Positions 54,310-64,000 of a DNA stretch of 64,000 bases are shown here, in pieces. The DNA is taken from positions 27,197,222-27,261,221 of the forward strand of contig OZ022514.1 in assembly GCA_963989385.1 (NCBI GenBank), written 5' to 3'. Origin of the DNA: Ctena decussata (Eukaryota; Mollusca; Bivalvia; Lucinida; Lucinidae). The translations under genes were made by a program, and so were the position numbers. The notes under the pieces are model-generated. The model was not told the origin of the DNA, made no database searches, and worked only from the letters and a program-made list of their open reading frames with translations. Numbering within the stretch: position 1 is the stretch's first letter; each line of letters begins with the position of its first letter.

Positions 54310-55132
54310 GTACCCTGTTAATGTTGGACCAATATCTAACTATAGTTTAGGTATCAAAAGAATCCATCCATGGGTTAAGCAGATACAGATCTTTAAAAAA
54401 CTTTAACCAAAACATCCAATCCGGACGCGGACACAGCTGACGTCGACGCCAGGGTGACAACAATAGCTCTTCCTGATTTTTCGTTCAGGCGAGCTAAAAA
54501 GAATGAGAATTTGTATCTAAATTTTTTGAAACTGAAAACTTGGCCATTTAACCATAGCATGCCCTCTAAAATCAAAATCCCCTCAATGAAGTAAGACTAG
54601 TCTTCGCTAAAGACTTAGCTCATTTGGCACTTAGACTATTACTAAATTAGGAATAAATTTTTTTTTTGCAAAAACAGAAACCTCATTATTTCACAGAATG
54701 TGTGTTTGATCATCAAATTTTCAAAACTGCAAAAAATTGAGTAAGTCAGCATAGTCTTACACTGAGCCCAAGATGTAATATATCTTCAAATGTAACAGTA
54801 TCTAATGATGTCTTTAGTTTGGAACAATTTGGTCATAGTGGCTTACCTTCTAACAGATATTTCTGTTTTTTCCAGTCCTAAACAGTCAATAAGCTTTTTT
54901 TCTTGTATTCTGAAAAAAGACAGGGTCACTGCTATTCTGTAGTTAACTTAGGCATTAAATCTATAGAAGTCTGACATAGCTGAGCAATCAAAATGGCTTA
55001 AAACAAAATGAAAAGCACACAAACAGATAAACTTATAAAGATATGACCATATAATTATATCCCTATCAGTATGGGGGGTATAATGAAACCTCTTAGTTTT
55101 CATAAAGAAAGAAAATGAGAAGATATACTCAC

Positions 55133-55166
55133 TCATCATCAATTATCATACGTTCAGCTTGGCTTC
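55133..55166 (-). CDS. Candidate 34-nt exon, possibly of the schlafen-like gene
   Basis: On the minus strand, TTCTTTTTACAG precedes 55166 and GATGATGA|GTGAGTATA follows 55133, a well-formed acceptor-donor pair. One frame reads SQAERMIIDDE without stops. It lies upstream of the schlafen-like exon in the same orientation, with all intervening DNA being mobile elements. Such short matches can arise by chance. Confidence 0.25.
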
Positions 55167-58100
55167 CTGTAAAAAGAATAAAGAGTAGGCATGTATGTTT
55201 AATTCTAGTAAAACCTTTTCTGGTAAATAGCTCTTCCTTTGGTGAAAAGGCTGTTCTCTTGAAGTGTTACAGTGAAAACATGTTGGCCATAATAATGCTC
55301 ACTGCAGTCTTCATACTAAAAGTTTCTATGAGCATGACTTTTTAGCTTTCATTTTCCACACACACTAAATACAGTCCAACCTCCTGTAATCATGGTTATG
55401 GTCACCTCAGGGATAAAGACGAACAATTTTGACTTAGGGGCCCACACTGCCAAAATTCAAAAATTAACATTAGGACTATGGGCATTTAGGTGCTGTGGAA
55501 TACTGGGCCTCTGTTAGTCTTTATCCATCAGAGCCCCAGATAAAAGGAGTTTTTTTTGCATTTTTGACGCATGAAAAATGGGTAAAAACACATTCCATTC
55601 CTGTTCGATGTGTTGGGAAAACATCTTTAAAACACTGGTTGACGAATCGTTTGTGAAATGGGAGCGTCAACAAACACCTCGTAGTTTGAGCATGGCCTTA
55701 TAGTCCAGGGGCATATGTCGTAAAAAGGGGGTCCCGTGAACATGAATGTTAATTTTATGCCCTTATCATAGTCACTTAGGACAGTCTTTTAGAAGGTGAA
55801 AAATGGTTGTTGCCATTTTTTCTTTCACCATTTTACCTAGAAAATGGCCAAAGTAGTGGGTGGGGTAATACTGACCCAATACAACACCCAGTTGTAACAA
55901 ATGAGTTGTAGAAAATGTTTTATGTCATTAGTATGCCTTTTTGAACATTCGAATACACAAAAAGCAAAGTGTAGTCCTAAAATATTGGTCAACTGTCATG
56001 ATATATTTGTAACGTATATAACTGTAACCGAAAATTCGAATGACCTATGAGAATTATACCAAATCCATTGGAATGAAGTTTATTCATGTGGTCCTTAAGG
56101 AGCACAAAATATCAATTGTCTTTGAATCATGCTCATCTTATCTTTGAAATTATTTGTTAAAATATTTTGAATCAGTTAGGTTGCAGTTAGTAGTGGCAAT
56201 ATCAGTTAGCAGTGGCAATATCAACTGAAGACAGAATGTAACTTATTTTTTAAGAATTCCGAAAACACTTTTGAAGAAGAGCTAATGGCGACTGAAGTCT
56301 GTATCATGTCTTAAAATGAAAAAGGTACGTGTAAGCATGAAAAGCGCTATTCTTACAGTCACTCTACTATAACAACATTGGTGTTTATCACAAAGGCACC
56401 CAGACAGTAACATTACGTTACATAACTGTTATTTACCCAAGGGATAACAAACCAGGTTCATGTGCAATACAAGTGGGATCCTGTAGGCATTAATTGCTTC
56501 TAATTTTATGCCTTTATCATAGTCATCTAGGGCAGGCTCTTTGAAGCTCAAAAGTTGTATAGTTCAGTGTTTTATCAAGCAACCGAGCGACGTAGTGGAT
56601 GGTTTACATTAGCCTTTACAGCAGCCAGCTATTACATATGAAATGTAGAGAACAATTAAATTCATAAATATGGCTTTTTTTTAAATATCTTAATATATAA
56701 AAACAACCTGACATTTTTTCAAAAAGATAAGTTATCCGTCACGCAAGACCTATAACCTAAACTAAATATAATTAATAATAAATAATAAAATAAACAACCA
56801 CGATCTGAATAAATCGCTAGAATGAATTTAGAATGTGTTGTTTTTAATACAGACACTCTGTCTCTTCTGATTAAATCATTCCCATCTTTGAAAAAAACTT
56901 CTTGTATATTTTGAATTAGCTACATAGCATTAAGCAGTGGCATTGCCAGCTAGAGAAATGCAACTTTTTTCTTAGGAATTTCTCCTAAATTGACGATAAT
57001 TGCTAACTGTAGATGATGTAGCCCTTCAGTGTAATATTTAACGCCTCATGTTAACAGATATACATCAAATCGTGAAGAAACACCAATTTTATATGTCTTC
57101 AAACTATGATTAAATGGAGTTATACTGTACTTGAAAGACAATCTAACAGTAACATTAAGTTACATGTTTGTAATCTATAAGGGATATGTTTTTCATTGAA
57201 AAAACTGTTTTCAAAGGCTAAATTTTCAGATGCCAGAGAGCATTTAACTTATCACTAGTACTATAAGATGGCAAAACTTGTTGTTTAATACACATAAGAA
57301 TTCAAAAAGACGCATATAGATCTTTACATCTGAAGCATGTAGAACTTTCTTAACATTTACTCTGACTTATAGCAACTTCATAAAATTCATCATTTAAAAT
57401 TACATGCGACAAGGAAGATATGTGATAGTAGGCATATGTGATTCAAGTCTGGATTTAGAGCTGTCACAGAGGTGATAGCTGTTTGCCTATCCGTGCTGTT
57501 GACCGTGCCAATCAGACAAGCTACACGCAAAAGAGCCTGTCAGCTGCTGAGGCATTTGACAGTAGTATTGGATCAGTCGACCATTTTTAACACCCTTGTT
57601 GCTATGATGTCGATTGTATTCTCATTCAACAGCCCTTTGAATAGTACTGCCCCATAAGCAAAATTGTGTTAATCTAATTATTGTAACTTATATACTAAAT
57701 TGTAATCAACGTTACCCTTTGCTGCTCCCATCGGTTACACTGCAACATATTATTGTCACTATGACACTGTAACAATGAAAAAAAATGATTTTATGAGAAA
57801 CAGAGTGTCCTACTATCGGTCTGTTACTGACATGTATCGCTCTTATTGTAATATTACAAAGATTTATTTGGTCAGTTAGTTCTGTACAACCCCTGTCTGT
57901 GTTCTGATACATTATCACAAGCAGCTTCGTGTAACGAAAGACAAATTTAAATTGGATCATTCAACTTTCAATATATATATATATTTATATATCTTCAGTT
58001 GTGTGTTGATATTACCAGACTCATAAAGCTGCATTTACTTACTGTATTTAAAATATTTGGATAAGGATCATCCAGAATAGCAGTCAGATTTAATAAATAA

Positions 58101-58756
58101 GAAGTTTATTTACGTGATTATTGCTGAGCAATATACATGTAGTAAAATTGTCATTCAATGAAATCATTTGAAAATCAGGTATTAAGGGTAGTATGCATTA
58201 CTAGTATTATTTGCTTATTTTCTATTCAGAACTAATATATTACTGTTTGAGCATATAAGATATGAGAAATTTATAAACTACTCAGTAACTGGTTGTATTC
58301 GTTACTCGTTCCGTTTTTCTTCTCTTTGTTTTGGTTATCGCGCTGCAAAGTAAAATTATGATTCAATGAATTGTTAAGAACAACTGGGATTCGCTAAGAT
58401 ATAACTGAGCAGCAATAACCTACACCAAAATACTCTGTTATCTTCTTTTCTGGCCATTTCGTTATGTGCTTAGAACTCTGTTGATCTCTGTCCCGCAAAA
58501 TATAAAATACAAAAAAAAAAAAAAAAAAAATATACAAATAAAATAAAATAAATTTATCGTTAAATCAAAGGTAAGCATAGGTTTCATGCTGAACCAATTC
58601 TTTTAAGATACTGTTGTATATAATCAGTAAGAAAAAGGAAAAAAAATAGCATGAAAATAAAAGTTATCCTTGAAAAATGTTTGTGTATACATGTATTTCT
58701 ATACTGCTGTGATAGCCAGTGACACGAATTCCTTACTTTCTTTTCCTTCTACTTAT
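55167..58756. other. Low-copy AT-rich stretch without a supported gene
   Basis: About 3.6 kb. A pogo-like start (TACAGTCCAACCTCC) at about 55372 has no partner end. A segment at about 55697-55758 recurs inverted and diverged near 62787-62838. A 19-20-nt A run lies near 58511-58530. Open frames are under 85 codons and unconvincing. Confidence 0.45.
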
Positions 58757-60728
58757 AACAAGAGGGCCATGAGGCCCTGAATCGCTCACCTGAACAATTG
58801 GCAAGGTGGCTTTTACTTATCATGTCTGAAATTGTCAAAATATGAGTTTTGGGTCAAAAGTCAAAGAATGACCATGACCACTTGTACTAATAAATCTTCA
58901 TGTACTCATTAAGACAACCATATATACCATTTTCAGGCTAAAATCTTCAAAACTTTCCATGAAATCTTATGTTCTAGCATTTTCCCATATTTGACCATGC
59001 CGCAAAAAAAGTCAAGGTAAACCCAAGGTCACCATTTGAACAGTCTTGGTGGTACTCTAGTACTCCAAGCTATTTACCAAGTTTCAAGGCCATAGGTGTA
59101 TTGGTTCTGGAGAAGAAAAATATTAAAGATTTATACCATAAGTGGTAATGGCGGCCAAGTTTGTCATGTGACCTGGACCGTTTGAACAAATTTTCATTCA
59201 ATCAACCCCTGGAGGCTCTATATGAAATGTGTTCACAATTGGCCCCTTGGCTTTTGAGGAAATGGTTGAAAATGTCAAAATATGAGCGATTTGGATTTTT
59301 TTTTTTTTTAAAATGAGCTTGACCTCTTGTACTCATAATTCTTCATGAAATCATTTAGACAACTGTTTCTACCAATTTTTTTAGGCCAAAATCTTCAAAA
59401 CTTTCCATGAAATCTTATGTTCTACCATTTTCCCATATTTGACCTTGCTGTAAAAAGGTCAAGGTCAACACAAGGTCATAATTTGAACAATCTTGATAGT
59501 ACTCAAGTACCCAATGCTACATACAAAGTCTCAAGGCCATCGGTCAATTGGTTCTGGAGAAGAAGATTTTTAACGGTATTTACCATATATGGGCGTGGCG
59601 GCCATGTTGGTCATGTGTCCAGGACCGTTAGAAAATTTTTCATTCCCTCAACCCCTTGATGCTCTATATGAAATTTGGTTTCAATTGGCCCAGTGGTTTT
59701 AGAGCAGATTGTTTGAAATTGTCAAAATTTGAGATTTCTGGGTCAAAGGTCAAAGAATGACCTTGACCTCTTGTACTCACAAATCTTCATGTACTCATTA
59801 TGATGATTGTATACACCAATTTTTAGGCCAAAATCTTCAAAACTTACCATGAAATCTCATGTTCCAGCATTTTTTCGATATTTAACCTGGCCGTACAAAA
59901 GGTCAAGGTCAACCCATGGTCATAATTTGAACAATTTTGATAGTACTTGAGTACCCAATGCTACATACCGAGTTTCAAGGCCATCAGTCTACTGGTTCTG
60001 GAGAAGGAGATTTTTCAAGGTTTTTACCATATATGGGCGTGGTGGCCATGTTGGTCATGTGACCTGGACCGTATGAACAAATTTTCATTCCCTCAACCCC
60101 TGGAGAATCTATATGAAATTTGGTTACAATTGGCCTAGTTGTTTTTGAGGAGATTGTTTAAAACCGTCAAAATATGAGAGTTCTGGGTCAAAGGTCAAAG
60201 AATGACCTTGACCTCTTGTACTCATAAATCTTCATGTAGTCATTAAGATGACTGTATGTACCAATTTTTAGGCCAAAATCTTCAACAGTTTCCAAGATAT
60301 CTTATGTTGCAGCATTTTGCCATTTAACGCATAAGGAAGCAAATTTGATCTTACCGTAAAAAAGGTCAAGGTCAACCAAAGGTCATAATTTGAACAATCT
60401 TGGTAGTACTCGTGTACTCGATGCTAAATGCCAAGTTTCAAGGCCATCGACCTATTGGTTCTGGAGAAGAAGATTTTTTCAGGTTTTTACCATATATGGG
60501 CATGGCGGCCATGTTGGTCATGTGACCAGGACCGTTTGAACAACTTTTCGTTCCTAAGGTCCCAGGAGGCTCTATATGAAATTTGGTTACAATCGGCCCA
60601 GCGGTTTCAGAGGAGAAGTTGTTTGAAAGTGTGGACGGACGACGGACGGACGACGGACGACGTACGCCGGACAACGGAGCCTTACCATCCTATAAGCTCC
60701 CCCGGAGCCGCTGGCTCAGGTGAGCTAA
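58757..60728 (+). mobile_element. Complete CTCACCTGA/TCAGGTGAG array element, about 440-bp units
   Basis: The best-preserved example of the 440-bp family. The left end is AACAAGAGGGCCATGAGGCC plus CTCACCTGA. Four units follow (the 'ttatgttctagcat' marker or its variants at about 58973, 59417, 59860 and 60303). A GGACGACGG microsatellite lies at 60632-60680. The right end is GGAGCCGCTGGCTC plus AGGTGAGCTAA. T flanks both sides, as for insertion between two T. Length is 1,972 bp. Confidence 0.85.
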
Positions 60729-61709
60729 TAAAATTGGCTGTAACGCTATATTCTTAAGGTCCCGGCTGGTACATTACGTAATAAACTATATATACGTAGA
60801 CCAGATATAGCTATGTAAGAAGCTAATGTGCTGAGTTTTGACCCGTGGATTGTTTCTCGACTTGAACAATAATGTTTCCCTTGTAAACTACGTGAAAGGC
60901 TTATGAATGTATGTATCCTCTGTCAGCAGATGTTTTCGTTGGCTTTTTAGATGATAGTTATATTGTGGCTTCACTCTTCAATGATCGGCTTATATTTCTT
61001 TGTTGGAGTCTTTCAATTTATTCAATTTTTACATTCAGTGTACCAGATCTTTTCAATAATATTTTGAATTTCTGATTACTGGTGATGTTTAACGTACCCG
61101 GCCATTCGCCAATCATGTTTCACCATTTTCAAACCGACTTTATCACTTTATTTAGCGCCGTTATACAAATAAAATGCTGGTTTATGATTGCAGATTTTTT
61201 AAGCAATAAATCTTTATAGCAGTTTTTTTAGAATTTTTTCTATACATACAAAGATGTCACGTATGTTACTGTCTCAAGAATCGTAAAATTTAGTAGCTGG
61301 GCAATAATATCAATAAAAAAAATTGTTTATGCTTTAACAAATATGAACACAGCAAAACCTTGTGAGCGTGTTCAGAATTTGTCAAGTCTTTATTTATTAC
61401 AATTTGAAATATTCTTAGTTTCGTCACCTATAAAACACACGTCATGAAGCCCTTTGACCACTTGGTGATAAGGCTGATAACTTCAAGTAAACAGTTTTCC
61501 TAAAGAGCTACGAGGATATTATATCAATAATTGTTCTGTGAGAGACAATAAATTAATTCTGGAATTTGCATTATAATGGACTATGTTATTAAACTAAAAG
61601 TTATTTACGTTACTGATCGTGGTAGGTAGCGATAGAAAAACAAACTTAGGCTAATTTCCAATACTTGCAGATGATTCTATAAAAAACTAAGAATAAAAAT
61701 AACACATAA
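60729..61709. other. No gene seen
   Basis: AT-rich low-copy sequence with frequent stops. Nothing recognisable. Confidence 0.45.
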
Positions 61710-62632
61710 ACACTGGGTGGGAGCGTACAGTACAAGTGACCGGTTGTCCCGATCTGTATAGTGGACGCATCTTTGTCCCAATATGTCGGGTAAGTTTCAA
61801 AATGGTTTATTTTTGTGTTTTAAAATCATTGAGTGTAGGTAGAACAGCTTGCTCGACAAGGCTTAATACAGATCTTTTCGACATGTCACCTTAATTTTCT
61901 GTAAATTGTTATGATATGCTTTATTTTCACATTTAATTTGAGAAAATCACTACTCTACTTTCGATTTCGAATTCTGCGCCGGTACCATTTCTTCAAAATT
62001 GGCCATCAATTGTATATGAAACAACCGTGTTTTCTTTAAAAATATTTTATGGTGTATTTAGGTTCAGGATTAATTAATCTTGTTAGATATCATGCTAGGT
62101 AAGGGCAATTATTTTCAAAGAAAACAAAAGAGGGGTCAAACACTATTCTGTATCGTGGGTCGTAAAACCGATTGTCAGTGAGACATCCCATACAGTCAGA
62201 AAAATTTGGGGATGCTCAGCTTTGCTTGTCTTGTGGATTCGTCCCGTACTTAAAGGATACTTATCATGGGTAAATCTCTTAATAGATCATTAATGTATCT
62301 TAAAAAGGGACTAACTAACATTTTTTTCGAATTAAAACGCTAACTCGGCCGAGTTTCTGGTTACACGTGACGTGATCTGATTACAAACACCAGTGATTTG
62401 CAGATGAAAATACGAATTTAGAGCAAAGAAAGCAACATTTAGCCATCTCCAAAGATGACCATAATGGAAAACATAAATAGAGAAAACACTCTTACCAAGT
62501 GGTTTACATCCAAACAATAAAAGAAAACACATTTCACACAAACACACCCTGAAGGTCATAACAACGGACAAAGATTTGCCCACTATACACATCGGACAAC
62601 GGTGCACATGTACTGTACGCTCCCAACCAGTG
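61710..62632. mobile_element. DNA transposon-like element with about 80-bp inverted termini
   Basis: The first 80 bp (CACTGGGTGGGAGCGTACAG...) recur inverted at the right end (to 62632) at roughly 80% identity. They include 'GTATAGTGG' and 'TTTGTCC' blocks. The pentamer ATAAA flanks both sides (61705-61709, 62633-62637). Length is 923 bp with no transposase-like frame. Superfamily uncertain. Confidence 0.65.
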
Positions 62633-62637
62633 ATAAA

Positions 62638-63137
62638 GAGCATTCATCGCGTTACATGATTTTTAACAAAAACACACATAGGTAACGTATATAATCGATC
62701 GTTACGGCCAAAGAATCACTAGAAAAAAATGGCAACATGTGTTTTTCCATTGTGTACCCATCACTGATGAAGTTAATATATGTTGCCAAAAATTAACACG
62801 AATGTTCACGGGAACTACATATGCCCCCGGACTATTATGGATATGTCTGCAAAAGCTTAAACGAATAACAGCTGAACTTATTTGCATGAAATTTCCCAGC
62901 TTTACCCGCGATTAATGCGATAGTTTGGTACAGAAAGTGCTGTGTGATGTAATTCAATAGCCGGCAGACGGGTTACTGCACATCTGAAAAAATATTACAT
63001 AACCGGACTAAAAATTGAGTGACCCAGTCCATATTTTGGTGTCATTGACAGGTTACAGAGCAAATAGACAGACTGCTACATTTTACACGTAACAGCTTGA
63101 CACACAGTCTTCGATATTTATTTCCCTCAATTTCCAC
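62638..63137. other. Upstream region of the candidate exon at 63138
   Basis: Low-copy sequence without a long frame. If 63138 is a genuine start codon, this is its promoter and 5' UTR region. I see no convincing TATA box within 50 bp of an obvious start. Confidence 0.3.
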
Positions 63138-63264
63138 ATGGCTGCTCGCACAAAAAGCAAGTCTAAATCGGTTCAGAAGTCACTTTTTAAGTTTTTCCAG
63201 CCATCTGATCTGCCAGAGATATCATCAGCGAAGCTGTTAATTCCCATTATTCTTGGCCTGTTGA
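63138..63264 (+). CDS. Candidate first coding exon with N-terminal PIP box
   Basis: ATG at 63138 in good context (CCACATGG) opens a frame MAARTKSKSKSVQKSLFKFF... The motif Q-K-S-L-F-K-F-F fits the PCNA-interacting consensus QxxLxxFF and is preceded by basic residues, as in many replication and repair proteins. A donor-like TTGA|GTATGT follows 63264, giving a 127-nt exon ending in phase 1. An array element begins 32 bp further on, which would then be intronic. No further exon is inside the window. The short length makes a chance frame possible. Confidence 0.35.
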
Positions 63265-63296
63265 GTATGTGCGTTGACATTGTCGAGAAACTAATA

Positions 63297-64000
63297 AACA
63301 AGAGGCCCACGGGCCATAAAGCTCACCAGATCTTTAGCTCAAAATTGCTATCGCATTTGTATAGGCTTGAAATTGTACTTGCTAATACAAAGTATACAAC
63401 TATAAAGTCTCAGTCTGACAGTCTGTTGAAATGACAACAAAATACATTGCTAGTTTCCACATTTGATTGCCGTGGAAACCAAAAAGGATAATTTTCAAAG
63501 GATTTTCCTTTTGGTTGCCATGGCAACTGATCCAAACGAGCAGTGTAAAGAAAAAATATAGAGCTGATAGAAGACCAATCAAGGAATATTTCTAATAAAA
63601 ATGTAAGCTCAGAATATCTGCAATGGCTTAGCAATGAAGCCCTTTTTTCCATTATAAAAATTTCATACCAAACATGTCCTTTGAACAATGACAATCCAGA
63701 ACAAAAAATCTGTAAAAGCTAATATGATTATGTCTATGAAGTCTATGCCTCATAGAGCATATGGTTTCTGAGAATATAATTTAAGCTTTTTTCTTTCTTT
63801 TTTTTTTCATGTTGGTTTTCTTGGCAACAAATAAAAAGAGCAATGGAAGACTTTTCAAGGAACATTTCTATAAAAGTTTTGTCAAAATATCTGCAACGGC
63901 TTGGCAGTAAATGCCATTTTTCAGTGTTCTCCATTATAGATCTATGGGAACTCTAAGTTGCCTTAGCAACCAAACTAAAGAGCCTATTTTCATAAAAAAC
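63297..64000 (+). mobile_element. Left end of an array element running off the window
   Basis: AACAAGAGGCCCACGGGCC (hairpin GGCCC-AC-GGGCC) plus AAAGCTCACCAG is the left end. Two diverged units of about 330-380 bp follow ('gttgccatggcaac', 'aatatctgcaatggcttagca' and 'aatatctgcaacggcttggca'). The right end lies outside. Confidence 0.7.

Larger units (their letters stand above)
45040..54498 (+). mobile_element. Array element with TAGCTCGCCTGAA ends, split by the BEL element
   Basis: The left end is AACAAGAA plus hairpin CTGTC-GCCT-GACAG plus TAGCTCGCCTGAA (45064-45076). The exact inverted copy TTCAGGCGAGCTA lies at 54484-54496, 9.4 kb away. The array units ('cttgacatcaaggtca...ggggtgggg', about 200 bp) run from about 45190 to 45783. 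They resume at 54310 ('gtaccctg...ggaccaatatctaactat'), so the BEL element sits inside this copy. A second left-end-like motif (AACAAGCGGGCC) at 44978 belongs to another truncated copy. Confidence 0.75.

Noticed and set aside
55372..55420. pogo/Tigger-like terminal inverted repeat TACAGTCCAACCTCC
   Set aside because: No matching right end or TA-bounded unit found nearby.
62332..62643. 103-codon minus-strand frame
   Set aside because: Lies over the right terminus of the TIR element and has no domain resemblance.

Overview
The window looks like nuclear DNA of a marine bivalve, probably a venerid-type clam. This rests on the AT-rich base composition, the density of families ending in hairpin-plus-'CTCACCTGAG' motifs, tRNA-derived SINEs, a BEL/Pao retroelement and a Helentron. 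I recognise these as typical of bivalve genomes; no database was searched. Most of the sequence is layered mobile DNA. Host coding sequence is sparse: one schlafen-like exon (minus strand, 43887-44957), a possible 34-nt exon upstream of it (55133-55166), a possible minus-strand exon (2535-2828), and a possible first exon with a PCNA-binding motif (63138-63264).

Layout. 1-5.9 kb: array-bearing hairpin-ended elements, a SINE, a diverged 130-bp tandem array and a 1.37-kb fold-back transposon. 5.9-9.4 kb: low-copy sequence without a gene. 9.4-18.4 kb: two palindromic MITEs, a TA-flanked MITE and a nearly intact autonomous Helentron. The Helentron is on the minus strand in two overlapping frames, with a tegument-DUB-like cysteine protease fold, a basic repeat region, a DUF6570-like region, an HUH Rep domain, a PIF1 helicase and an AP-type endonuclease. 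19.5-25 kb: a duplicated repeat, a second SINE family and a long 440-bp-unit array. 25-27.4 kb: a LINE tail, a mariner-type element and a 170-bp-unit element. 27.5-31.1 kb: a 165-170-bp array with two right ends. 31-36.9 kb: a hAT-like element holding a 3.4-kb array element, flanked by two SINEs. 37.9-43.9 kb: a chain of array elements inserted into or butted against each other. 43.9-45 kb: the schlafen-like exon. 45-54.5 kb: an array element split by a decayed BEL/Pao retrotransposon, which itself carries a hAT-like insertion, a TRIM-like insertion and a piggyBac-like MITE. 55-64 kb: low-copy sequence, one complete 1.97-kb array element, one 0.92-kb TIR element and the start of another array element at the right edge.

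The unifying pattern is one element architecture seen in about a dozen sequence-unrelated families. Each has a left end 'AACAAGA/AACTAGA', a short hairpin and a 10-13-nt subterminal repeat, then a tandem array (units about 120-450 bp), usually a GGAC-type microsatellite, and a right-end hairpin with the inverted subterminal repeat. This matches the published description of Helentron-associated non-autonomous elements (HINEs). An autonomous Helentron lies in the same window, but I could not find its termini, so a direct link is inference.
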